From DAOUKH01 sp964291475 (GTDB taxonomy: Bacteria > Chloroflexota > Dehalococcoidia > SHYB01), in the NCBI GenBank assembly GCA_964291475.2, contig OZ220075.1:62001-126000 (forward strand): a stretch of DNA of 64,000 nt, in the 5' to 3' direction. Shown piece after piece: positions 24,686 to 32,246 of the stretch (within the stretch, counting starts at the first letter, position 1; every line of letters starts with the position of its first letter). Under the pieces are notes generated by a model, which did no database searches, was not told where the DNA came from, and saw nothing but the letters and a program-made list of their open reading frames with translations. The translations under genes and the position numbers were made by a program.

Positions 24686-25768
24686 CTATTCCGCCGCACT
24701 GCGCCCCTGGTACTCTACGGAGTCCGGGTAGAAGTCGAGCCACGCCCAATCGAAGGCGCTGGCCGTCGGAGCCCGCTGCAGCCCCAGCCCGCTCAGCGGC
24801 CCCTCGACGGCCAACCCGAGCGCCGCGTCCCACACGCTCCCCGTTTCTACGTCGCGAAGGCGCGGGGCTTCACCCGCCACGGCCTCGAAGGTGAGCACGC
24901 GGTCGCCGAGCCGGCGCACGAAGGCATGGACGTTCCCGCCCGCCGGCGTGAAGAGGATCACGGGGACCTCGCCGACGAAGTCGTTGACGACCACCTCATC
25001 CTCGAGCGTGGGGAACGGGTAGGACTTCGCGGCCCCGCCCAGCGCGATGCCGATGACGAAATCGGTCTGGAACTCGGCGCCCGCCACGTTACGCGGAAAG
25101 TAGCGGTCGTCGGCGAGCACCACGCTGCCGGGGTGGTCGGCCTTCCACTCGCCCCACGTCGTCAGGCTCATGGGAAGCTGCCGCAGCCGCGTCCCCTTTA
25201 GCTCGCCGTCGATGGCGAGGCCCCAGGGCTGCGCCCAGACACTGCCGGTCGACCAGTCCCACCACGTCATCGCGTTCATGAAGAGCGCGCCGTTATTGCC
25301 GAACTTCTCGGTCTCCCCGTCGATCCGCCGGTCGTGTACCAGACCGGTGAAGCAGAGCGGTCACCAGGTGACCAGGACCGGCGTCCCGCCCACCTCGTCG
25401 TTCACCATCTCGCGGTACTGGAGCAGGGAGACGGGATACGCCTTGGCTTCGCCGTTGATCGCGACACCCATCACGAGCTGTTCGTCGCCCAGACGGGTCC
25501 GTCCTGTCGTCTCGAATATGGGATCGTAGACGGGCTCGATTTCGTCGGTCTCGAGGACTTGGTAGAGCCGCCCCAGGTCGATCTCGGGCAGGTCCGGCCC
25601 CACCGTCGCCGTCGCCGTCGGAGGAAGCGATGTCGCGGTGGGTGTTGCCGGCGGAGGGAGCGGCGTTGCGGTAGGCGTCGCCGTTGGAGTCGGTAACGCG
25701 CCCGACTCGCACGAGGCGACTACGGCGACCGCAATGACAATGGCGGCAATCAAGCGCGCACGGTACAT
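24686..25768 (-). CDS. DUF3179 lipoprotein with in-frame UGA: candidate selenoprotein
   Basis: One continuous frame of 361 codons broken only by a TGA at 25363-25361 (codon 136). Upstream, ATG 25768 begins a lipoprotein signal ending at Cys20 (VASC), then a Thr-Pro linker, then the DUF3179 start (GVAINGEAKAYPVSLLQYREMVNDEVGGTP split by family spacing). The TGA falls in VLVTW-TGA-PLC, where DUF3179 proteins normally read VTxCPLC, so it replaces the first Cys of a CxxC-like pair; Cys139 is kept. Downstream codons continue the family (EKFGNNGALFMNAMTWWD, TGSVWAQPWGLAIDG) to the stop at 24686. The alternative is a pseudogene or base error. DUF3179 has no defined reaction; the U/CxxC pair suggests redox or metal chemistry outside the cell membrane. 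Confidence 0.75.
25321..25354 (-). promoter_or_regulatory. Candidate bacterial SECIS hairpin after the UGA
   Basis: In the mRNA, 13 bases after the UGA, CCGGUC (25347-25342) pairs perfectly with GACCGG (25333-25328), closing an 8-base loop UGGUACAC. After an A-C mismatch the helix can continue with C-G, U-G and U-A pairs. The loop begins 19 bases after the UGA and has G at its second position. Published bacterial SECIS rules ask for a loop 16-37 bases from UGA with G among its first two bases. The fit is good but not proof in a GC-rich sequence. Confidence 0.6.
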
Positions 25769-25823
25769 GGTCTCTTTATACACCCAACCTGCCTCGCAAA
25801 CGTGGTCTGCCGGCCAGCGAGCG

Positions 25824-25853
25824 TTGACAGGCACGCTCCGCCGCCGGTACCTT
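25824..25853 (+). promoter_or_regulatory. Promoter-like sequence before the zinc-ribbon gene
   Basis: TTGACA at 25824-25829, an 18-base spacer and TACCTT at 25848-25853, about 33 bases before the ATG at 25886. The -10 element is weak. It would also drive the overlapping tRNA-Val. Confidence 0.4.
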
Positions 25854-25885
25854 CCAGAGGAGGTACGTCAACGGAGGCCGAATCG

Positions 25886-26218
25886 ATGCCCGAGGGCCCG
25901 GGAGGTCCGCCCACCATCACGACGTTGGACGAGCTCGTCGCGGCGGTCCAGACTTGGTTCGGTTATGACAAGCTGGAGACATCGCCGTTTCCATCGGGGG
26001 AGCCGCCAGCCGAGGCGGCCCTCCGCTGGTACCGCGACCGCCTCGAAGTCGAAGTCGTCGGCCCGAACCGCTATGAGATGACCTGCCCCGGCTGCCGGGC
26101 GCGCGTCGCCTTCGCCGCCGACGACCTCTACGCCTGCGAAATGTTCGACTATGCCTATTGGCGGTTCTGCCCCGACTGTTCGGCTGTCGTGGCGGGCCAG
26201 TCCACCACGGGCGCTTAG
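25886..26218 (+). CDS. Small zinc-ribbon-like protein, overlaps tRNA-Val
   Basis: 110-residue protein, family not recognised. Two CxxC knuckles, CPGC and CPDC, about 33 residues apart near the C-terminus suggest one zinc ribbon; an acidic helix precedes them (TTLDELVAAVQTWFGYDKLE). The ATG at 25886 follows ACGGAGG at 8 bases. Its last 10 bases, including the TAG stop, lie inside tRNA-Val; the stop is made of tRNA positions 8-10. The two are probably co-transcribed, and tRNA processing would then cut the message at its stop codon. Confidence 0.7.
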   Translation: MPEGPGGPPTITTLDELVAAVQTWFGYDKLETSPFPSGEPPAEAALRWYRDRLEVEVVGPNRYEMTCPGCRARVAFAADDLYACEMFDYAYWRFCPDCSAVVAGQSTTGA

Positions 26219-26285
26219 CTCAGCCGGTTAGAGCGCTTCCCTTACAAGGAAGAGGTCAGTGGTTCGAGTCCACTAGCGCCCACCA
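26209..26285 (+). tRNA. tRNA-Val (anticodon TAC)
   Basis: Acceptor GGGCGCT/AGCGCCC, then A and encoded CCA. D-arm GCTC/GAGC, anticodon stem CTTCC/GGAAG with loop CTTACAA and anticodon TAC, T-arm AGTGG TTCGAGT CCACT. It reads GUA and related Val codons. The 5' end overlaps the preceding coding sequence. Confidence 0.95.
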
Positions 26286-26345
26286 AGTGCCTGGATGGGC
26301 TAGACTGCACCAGCGTCCCAAGCAGGGCAGTCTGGTCGATCGCAG

Positions 26346-26729
26346 TTACGTCTGCATTATCTGGATCAGGTTGCCGCAGGTGTCGTCAAAGACCGCAATA
26401 GTGACGTTGGCCAATTCTGTTGGCTCCATAGTAAAAGCTACGCCCAGTGACTTCAGTTTCTCATACTCTGCACGGATGTCTATAACGCTAAAGGACGCCG
26501 CTGGGATGCCTTGGTCAAATATCCCTTTCTGAAATGCTTGTGCTACCGGGTTTTCATTTGGTTCAAGCAAAAGCTCGGTCCCATCTGGGTCATCGGGCGA
26601 GACGACGGTAAGCCACTTGAATTCCCCCACAGGCAAGTCATGCTTCTTCACAAAGCCGAGGGTCTCCGTGTAGAACCTCAGAGCTTCGTCCTGGTCACTT
26701 ACGAAGACGCTGGTGAGTGTAATGCGCAT
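26346..26729 (-). CDS. VOC family (glyoxalase/bleomycin-resistance fold) protein
   Basis: 127-residue single VOC module pair. MRITLTSVFVSDQDEALRFY is the typical opening, EFKWLTVVSPDDPDGTELLLEP forms the first metal-side strand, and VAVFDDTCGNLIQIMQT closes the second. The metal ligand set is partial (a Glu in TELLLEP), so the activity is uncertain; members include lyases, dioxygenases and antibiotic-binding proteins. Base composition is clearly less GC-rich than the surroundings, which hints at a different origin. It lies just past tRNA-Val on the opposite strand. Confidence 0.85.
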   Translation of the reverse strand: MRITLTSVFVSDQDEALRFYTETLGFVKKHDLPVGEFKWLTVVSPDDPDGTELLLEPNENPVAQAFQKGIFDQGIPAASFSVIDIRAEYEKLKSLGVAFTMEPTELANVTIAVFDDTCGNLIQIMQT

Positions 26730-26871
26730 ACCTGGCCACCCTCTTCACGTGGGCGCACGCCCGGAATCAAGCCGCCGGCGTTGGCCTGACCCCAAATTCG
26801 CTTAGCAGCTGCTCGCATCCAGCGGCCGCCCCTTGACGTCGGGACGGCCGCCGGCGAGTCCTAGATTCTGT

Positions 26872-27552
26872 CTATTGCCAGAGGTCGGGATCGGGTCGCT
26901 TCATCAGTCCGATACCCAGGTATCCATACCAGATGACCAGTAGGACATAGAAGCTCCGGGCGAGGGTGATGAAGGTGTCGCGGCCGTCGTTGTGGAGTAT
27001 GGCCACCACGAAAAAGATCATGACGGCCAGACTGACAAGGGCAGCCAGCAGGGAGATTGGCCCGTTGAAGTCGTCTCTCGTGGAGAGGCCCAACGCGAAG
27101 ATGCAGCCGCCGAACCCAAGGGTAATCCCACCGGCGTAGAGGAGAGCGGAGCCGGCGTAGTAGACGGGAACGCTTCCCCCGATCTGCTCACTGGTCTGGG
27201 CATCGGCAAGAATGAAGTCCATGCCGCCGGCGAGCATCCAACCGGCGAGTCCGATGAAGACCATGAAGAAGCCCATTTGGACAAGCGCCTTACCGTTGCC
27301 CTGCAAGGTTACGTTCCGCATGAGCGCATAGAGGCCCGAGACGATGAGGGCCAGGCTGAGGATTATCGCGATGTTGGTGACGTTGGTCAGCGCGGCGTTG
27401 CTACCCTTGGCCTTTATGGAGCCAACGGCGTCCGACACGTCGGCGCTGTCTATGAGTAGTCCACCCGGCTCTATGAGAAAGAAGATGAAGGCGATGAGCG
27501 GCCCGAATATGAGAGACAGCCCCGCCAGCCGGTTCACGGATATCGTGCCCAT
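26872..27552 (-). CDS. Hypothetical polytopic membrane protein
   Basis: 226 residues with about six hydrophobic spans, beginning LAGLSLIFGPLIAFIFFLI and ending FYVLLVIWYGYLGIGLM. The ATG at 27552 has a strong GGAGGT site 8 bases upstream; the frame is open further upstream but without support. It resembles DUF4386-like or other small stress-type membrane proteins only in general topology, and I do not recognise a family. No charged residues inside the spans suggest transport. It is monocistronic, in a stretch of lower GC. Confidence 0.75.
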   Translation of the reverse strand: MGTISVNRLAGLSLIFGPLIAFIFFLIEPGGLLIDSADVSDAVGSIKAKGSNAALTNVTNIAIILSLALIVSGLYALMRNVTLQGNGKALVQMGFFMVFIGLAGWMLAGGMDFILADAQTSEQIGGSVPVYYAGSALLYAGGITLGFGGCIFALGLSTRDDFNGPISLLAALVSLAVMIFFVVAILHNDGRDTFITLARSFYVLLVIWYGYLGIGLMKRPDPDLWQ

Positions 27553-27768
27553 GTTTGAACCTCCCTTGTGTGGTGTCATGAGAGGGATCGATTGAGTCCA
27601 ATCCCTTCCAACAGACATCAGAGTTGAGGCATTGTATCGGAAAGGGGCCGCCCTCGATAGGTGTACCACCCGTCATGCTAGTCTCACGGGGGCGTCGGTG
27701 CCCACAAGCGTGTCGATAGCCCATCCTGACGGCCTTCGCGTGCAGCGGCCAGCGTTCATAGGAGCCAG

Positions 27769-28545
27769 ATGTCGGAAGTGATTTCCAAGCCAGACGAGTT
27801 TCCCCGCTCGGCGAACTATGACCCAGACTGGGTCCTGGACAATATGATGGGACCGAATGCTCTCTGGCTGACGGAGTCATTGGCGGCGTGCATGGCCCTC
27901 GAGCCCACGATGCGGGTGCTCGATATGGGTTGCGGCAAGGGCTTGAGTTCCATCTTCCTGGCGAAGGAATATGGCCTGCAGGTGTGGGCGGCGGACTTGT
28001 GGATAGACGCCAGCGATAACTTCAACCGCATCCGCGCCGCCGGCGTAAAAGACCGAGTGTTTCCGATTCATGCCGAGGCACATGCTCTGCCATTCGCCGA
28101 CGGCTTCTTTGACGCGATGGTGAGCGTGGACGCCTATCACTACTTCGGGACGGATGACCTCTACCTGGAGAACCACATGGCCCGGCTCATCAAGCCCGGC
28201 GGGCACATGGGGATCGTCGTGCCGGGGTTGGTCGAAGAGCTGCCCTCCGACGAATCGCCGGAACACCTCCGGCGGTACTGGGAGCCGGCATTCTTCAGCC
28301 TCCACAGCCCGGCGTGGTGGAAACGTCACTGGGAACGCAGTGGTCTGGTCACCGTCGAGCTTGCCGACCTGCTCCCGGACGGATGGAGACACTGGATGGT
28401 GTCGGACTCGCTATGGTCGAAGCATCTGGGTAAGCCCAGCGACGAGGCCGATATGCTGGCTCTCGATGGAGGACGGACCTTGGGGCTGGTCCGTATGGTG
28501 GCCCGCAGAAACGAACGGCCAACCGCGCGGATGGACACCCTGTAG
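27769..28545 (+). CDS. SAM-dependent methyltransferase (class I)
   Basis: 258 residues. AdoMet motif I is MRVLDMGCGKGLSS, motif II ends AADLWIDASDNF, and the post-motif HAEAHALPFADGFFDAMVSVDAYHYF is typical of Methyltransf_11/25 enzymes. LIKPGGHMGIVVPGL is the next conserved strand. The C-terminal 80 residues contain Trp-rich stretches (SPAWWKRHWERSGLV) that may shape the acceptor site. The acceptor is unknown. It stands alone with about 210 bases upstream that show no clear gene. Confidence 0.87.
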   Translation: MSEVISKPDEFPRSANYDPDWVLDNMMGPNALWLTESLAACMALEPTMRVLDMGCGKGLSSIFLAKEYGLQVWAADLWIDASDNFNRIRAAGVKDRVFPIHAEAHALPFADGFFDAMVSVDAYHYFGTDDLYLENHMARLIKPGGHMGIVVPGLVEELPSDESPEHLRRYWEPAFFSLHSPAWWKRHWERSGLVTVELADLLPDGWRHWMVSDSLWSKHLGKPSDEADMLALDGGRTLGLVRMVARRNERPTARMDTL

Positions 28546-28705
28546 GCACGAGGCGGGCTTGATGCCAGAAGCTTCGGGCAGTTGATCGTGAGGCAGTCGC
28601 CTGCGGGGCTATGAACCTCCACGTCGCAGATTTTGTCCGCGCCGTTGACCGGCGGGGCGGAGGGCGGCACACTCGGACGGAACCCCGGACTGCGCGAGCA
28701 ACACC

Positions 28706-29329
28706 TTGGCGAAGGACCATCACCACGACCACACGGAGCCGCCCTCCGACATCGAGCTGCGCGTGAAGGCGCTCGAGTCGCTGCTCGTGGAGAAGGGGCT
28801 GGTCGACCCAGAGGCGGTGGACGCGCTCATCGAGCTGTATGAGGACAAGATCGGCCCGTCGAACGGCAAACGCGTGGTGGCGAGGGCATGGGCGGACGAG
28901 GAGTTCAAGCGCCGGCTTCTCGAAGATCCCAACGCCGCAATCGCCTCGATGGGCTACGTCGGCTCGCAGGGCGAACAGGTGCGGGTCGTCGAGAATACGG
29001 ATGACGTCCACAACCTCGTGGTGTGCACGCTGTGTTCCTGCTATCCGTGGCCGCTGTTGGGTCTGCCGCCGGCGTGGTACAAGTCCAAGCCGTACCGGGC
29101 GCAGGCGGTCGCCGACCCGCGCGGCGTCATGCGGCAGTTCGGCTCGGAGATCGGGGATGAGAAGGAGCTGCGGGTGTGGGACTCCACCTCCGAGATGCGC
29201 TACTTCGTGCTTCCTCAGCGTCCCCCGGGCGCGGAGGGGTGGAGCGAGGAGCAACTTCAGTCCCTCGTGACCCGCAACTCCATGATCGGTGTGGAGGAAG
29301 CGCGGCGGCCGGCGACAGGTGCGTCATGA
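28706..29329 (+). CDS. nthA: Nitrile hydratase alpha subunit (cobalt type)
   Basis: Catalytic subunit hydrating nitriles to amides, 207 residues. The metal site VCTLCSCYPWP has Cys107, Cys110 and Cys112; CTLCSC (Thr, not Ser, after the first Cys) is the cobalt-type pattern. The His-rich start KDHHHDH and the following ARAWADEEFKRRLLEDP are family features. The start appears to be TTG at 28706; no strong ribosome site was seen, so it may be off by a few codons. The stop overlaps the beta start (ATGA). Confidence 0.93.
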   Translation: MAKDHHHDHTEPPSDIELRVKALESLLVEKGLVDPEAVDALIELYEDKIGPSNGKRVVARAWADEEFKRRLLEDPNAAIASMGYVGSQGEQVRVVENTDDVHNLVVCTLCSCYPWPLLGLPPAWYKSKPYRAQAVADPRGVMRQFGSEIGDEKELRVWDSTSEMRYFVLPQRPPGAEGWSEEQLQSLVTRNSMIGVEEARRPATGAS

Positions 29330-29997
29330 ACGGGGTCCACGACCTTGGCGGGATGCAGGGCTTCGGGCCGGTGCGGCCCGAGCCGGAGTCGGATGAGCCA
29401 GTCTTCCACGAGGCGTGGGAGAGCAGGGTGTACGCCATGGTGCGGCTCATTGGCGGCCTTGGTCTGTGGAACTTGGACATGGTCCGGCATACCAGGGAGA
29501 ACCTGCCCTCCGCGGACTACCTCGCCTTTTCCTACTACGAGATCTGGTTCGCAGCGCTGAAGAAGCAACTGGTTGAGTCCGGCCTGGTTTCAGAAGAGGA
29601 GTTGCGGGAGGGGAGGGCGTCATCGGCCGCCTCCGGGCTCGTCTTGGAGCGGGTAATGAGCGCCGACCGGGTGCGTGCCGTTCCCTTCATGATCACGAGC
29701 TACCGCCGTCCCGCGCCCGCGCCGGCCCGGTTCGCGCCGGGCGACCGCGTGCGGGCCCGCAATCGCCATCCCCACGGGCACACCCGCGAGCCCCGCTACG
29801 TCCGCGGCCACGTCGGGACGGTCGACGAGCACTATGGGTCGCAGGTGTACCCGGACCTCAGCGCGGATGGCGTAGTCGAGGGGCGCCATCTCTACAGCGT
29901 GCGCTTCGATGCGCGAGAGCTGTGGGGCGAGTCGGCGGACGCCAAGAGCGCCGTCTACGTCGACCTGTGGGAAGACTATCTGGAGCCCGCGCCGTGA
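29326..29997 (+). CDS. nthB: Nitrile hydratase beta subunit
   Basis: 223 residues. The N-terminus MNGVHDLGGMQGFGPV is diagnostic, followed by the helical half with RENLPSADYLAFSYYEIWF. The C-terminal SH3-like barrel begins at about residue 135 (FAPGDRVRARNRHPHGHTR) and holds RYVRGHVGTV and YVDLWEDYLEPAP. The conserved Arg residues that hydrogen-bond to the oxidised cysteines of alpha are in this part. It overlaps alpha by 4 bases and the accessory gene by 4 bases (GTGA). Confidence 0.94.
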   Translation: MNGVHDLGGMQGFGPVRPEPESDEPVFHEAWESRVYAMVRLIGGLGLWNLDMVRHTRENLPSADYLAFSYYEIWFAALKKQLVESGLVSEEELREGRASSAASGLVLERVMSADRVRAVPFMITSYRRPAPAPARFAPGDRVRARNRHPHGHTREPRYVRGHVGTVDEHYGSQVYPDLSADGVVEGRHLYSVRFDARELWGESADAKSAVYVDLWEDYLEPAP

Positions 29998-30395
29998 CCA
30001 ACGCACGAACTCCCCGCGACATCGGCGGCCTAGAGCATATCCCTCTGGGCGGGGATGGCAGGCCGACGTTTGCGGAGCCGTGGGAGGCGTCGGCCTTCGC
30101 GCTCGCGGTGAACCTTTCCGGCGAGGGTCACTTCACGTGGGACGAGTGGGCGACGACGTTGAGCGAGGAGATCCGAGAGGCGCAGCAAGCGGGCGACCCT
30201 GACATCGGCGACACCTACTACCGGCACTGGCTGCGCGCTCTGGAGCGGCTCTGCAGAGAGCGGGGGCTTGTGTCGGAGCCGGAGGGGTCGGAGCGGAAGG
30301 AGGCCTGGCGCAGGGCCTACTTGAACACGCCGCATGGCAGGCCCGTGGAACTCGCAGCCGACAGGCGGCATCCCCACGAAGGAACTCCGCCATGA
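29994..30395 (+). CDS. Nitrile hydratase accessory protein (activator / P14K-like)
   Basis: 133 residues, GTG start overlapping the beta stop. FAEPWEASAFALAVNLSGEGHFTWDEW is a beta-subunit-like helical segment shared by the small proteins that load cobalt or mature the enzyme (P14K, NhlE). YYRHWLRALERLCRERGL closes the domain. Together with alpha and beta it makes a complete nitrile hydratase operon. The role as metallochaperone is inferred from family and position. Confidence 0.87.
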   Translation: MTNARTPRDIGGLEHIPLGGDGRPTFAEPWEASAFALAVNLSGEGHFTWDEWATTLSEEIREAQQAGDPDIGDTYYRHWLRALERLCRERGLVSEPEGSERKEAWRRAYLNTPHGRPVELAADRRHPHEGTPP

Positions 30396-31234
30396 ACGCA
30401 AGCCGGAAACCGGTCGCCGTCGTAGTCGGGGCGACATCCAAATGGCAGTCGGACGGGCGCAACACCCGATTCGCGCACGGTAAGGCGCTCGAAGACAGCG
30501 AGTTGCCCCTCGAGGTGCGTTGGGGCGTAGGTGGGGCCATCTCCCTAAAGTTTGCGAGAGAAGGCTTCTTAATCGTGCTGACCACCCGCAAAGCCTCCAA
30601 CGCGGCCGCCTTAGAGGCGGCGATCCGGGAACAGGGCGGCGAAAGCACGATCGTCGAGCTGGACCTCGCCTCTCGCGACTCCATAGCGAAGGCCTTCGCC
30701 GAGATCCGCGACAAGGCCGGCGACCCAAGCGTTCTGGTCTATAACGCGGGCTATATGGAAGGACGCGACCTTCCGCCGGAACAGGAACTGCTGGAACACA
30801 TTTCGTTCGAAATGTACGAGACCACGCAGCACATCGCCAGCAGCGGGCCCTTCCTGGTGGCCAAGGAGGTCTTGCCTGCGATGCGGGAGCGGGGCGAGGG
30901 GTCGATCCTGTTTTCCAACACGCCCTACTCGCTACGAGGAAGGAAGCGGTACACCGGACAGTCGCTGTACTACCCGAGAGCTCTCACGCGGACGCTGGCA
31001 CAGGTGTTGACCGAGGAGTACTCCGAACACGGCGTGCACGTGGCCAACGTGGTGATCGACGGCATGATCGATTCTCCCGGCACGCGGGCGCTCCCCTATG
31101 TCCAGCAGCAGCCTGAACTACTGATGAATCCCGCCAAGATCGCCGAGGCCTTCTACTATCTGCACACGCAGGACAAGTCCTGCTGGACTCACGAACTCCA
31201 ACTGACCCCGTTTTCCACCAAGCCGAGCTTTTGA
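30392..31234 (+). CDS. SDR-fold protein with split cofactor motif and no YxxxK
   Basis: 280 residues, ATG overlapping the accessory gene stop, so it is part of the nitrile hydratase operon. The SDR body is clear: GVGGAISLKFAREG after the first strand, LDLASRDSIAKAFAEI, and VYNAGY. About 35 residues are inserted between GATS and GVGGAI, splitting the glycine-rich loop. At the catalytic position the sequence is GQSLYYPRALTRTL, with no Lys four residues after a Tyr. It may be a non-classical SDR or a non-catalytic partner. No substrate can be given. Confidence 0.78.
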   Translation: MNASRKPVAVVVGATSKWQSDGRNTRFAHGKALEDSELPLEVRWGVGGAISLKFAREGFLIVLTTRKASNAAALEAAIREQGGESTIVELDLASRDSIAKAFAEIRDKAGDPSVLVYNAGYMEGRDLPPEQELLEHISFEMYETTQHIASSGPFLVAKEVLPAMRERGEGSILFSNTPYSLRGRKRYTGQSLYYPRALTRTLAQVLTEEYSEHGVHVANVVIDGMIDSPGTRALPYVQQQPELLMNPAKIAEAFYYLHTQDKSCWTHELQLTPFSTKPSF

Positions 31235-31366
31235 AGCTTGTGCTCGCCTTGAGGCAGGGCATCCGCCATTTCCCGGCATTCCTAGTCTCTACCCACCTAT
31301 CGCGGTAGAATGCCGACTCCCGGCGCCCTCAAGCCGCGCCGGCGAGGCTCTGGGTGGAGGTTGGAT

Positions 31367-32221
31367 GTGTTTGGGGCAATTGGCCGGAGTATCACGCTGC
31401 TGAAGGTGTGTCTCCGCGTCCTCAAGGCCGACAAGGAACTCGTGCTCTTTCCGGTCCTTTCCGCGGGGGGCGTGGTCGTCTTGGTGCTGGCGTTCCTGGG
31501 CATCTGGATCGGGATCGGCGCAGTCGACAACATCGAGGACGGCGCGATCGGCGGCGTCGACGTCCTCCTTGCCGCCCTGTTCTACATCCTCGTCACATTC
31601 GTGATCATCTTCTTCAACAGCGCCCTCGTCCACGCCGCATACGAGCGTTTGACGGGGGGCGACCCCACTGTCCGCTCCGGCCTGAAGGGAGCCTGGGACC
31701 GCGTGGGCACGATCTTCATGTGGGCCGTCATCGCCGGGACGGTCGGGCTCATTCTGCACGCCGTGTCCGCGCTAGCGCGGCAGCGCGGCGGTATCGTGGG
31801 CCAGATTGTCGCCTGGCTGCTCAAGGGTTCGTGGACGGTCATCACGTTCTTTGTCGTGCCACTGATCGTGGTCGAGGGCCGCTCGGTCGGCGGCGCCTTC
31901 GGAACGTCGTTCTCCATGATTCGCCGCACCTGGGGCGAGCAGTTGGCGGGCAGATTTGGCCTGGGAATCGCTGGCTTCCTCACCTTGCTCGTCGCCGCCG
32001 GGGTCATCGCGCTACTGGCCGCGGCCCTGTCACCCCTTGGGACGGTAGGCACTGTGTTAACGGTCGGCATCGGCGCCCTGCTGGTCGCCGGCGTTGCGGC
32101 GGTCTTTGCGGCATTGGAGGGAATCTACAAGGCAGCGCTCTACCAGTACGCCGCCACCGGCCAGGTGCCCGCCCTCTTCCCGACCGAGGTCATACAGGGC
32201 GCCTTCGGGCAGTCTCGCTAG
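31367..32221 (+). CDS. DUF6159-like polytopic membrane protein
   Basis: About 284 residues. SITLLKVCLRVLKADKELVLFPVLS followed by repeated membrane spans (VLDVLLAALFYILVTFVIIFF-like segment, MWAVIAGTVGLIL, WTVITFFVVPLIVVEG) matches the DUF6159 layout, whose function is unknown. The start is taken as GTG 31367 because GGAGG lies 6 bases upstream. An ATG at 31310 would add 19 basic residues, but it overlaps a TAGAAT promoter-like box. It follows the nitrile hydratase operon by about 130 bases and converges on the amidase. Confidence 0.75.
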   Translation: MFGAIGRSITLLKVCLRVLKADKELVLFPVLSAGGVVVLVLAFLGIWIGIGAVDNIEDGAIGGVDVLLAALFYILVTFVIIFFNSALVHAAYERLTGGDPTVRSGLKGAWDRVGTIFMWAVIAGTVGLILHAVSALARQRGGIVGQIVAWLLKGSWTVITFFVVPLIVVEGRSVGGAFGTSFSMIRRTWGEQLAGRFGLGIAGFLTLLVAAGVIALLAAALSPLGTVGTVLTVGIGALLVAGVAAVFAALEGIYKAALYQYAATGQVPALFPTEVIQGAFGQSR

Positions 32222-32246
32222 ACGCCGCAGGAGCCATTCGTGCGGC

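Noticed and set aside
24686..25279. Two separate DUF3179 fragment genes
   Set aside because: The halves are in the same frame, divided by one TGA with intact sequence on both sides, so one gene with a recoded UGA (or a single point error) explains it better.
26209..28600. Integrative element at tRNA-Val
   Set aside because: No integrase and no direct repeat of the tRNA 3' end were found; only base composition hints at transfer.
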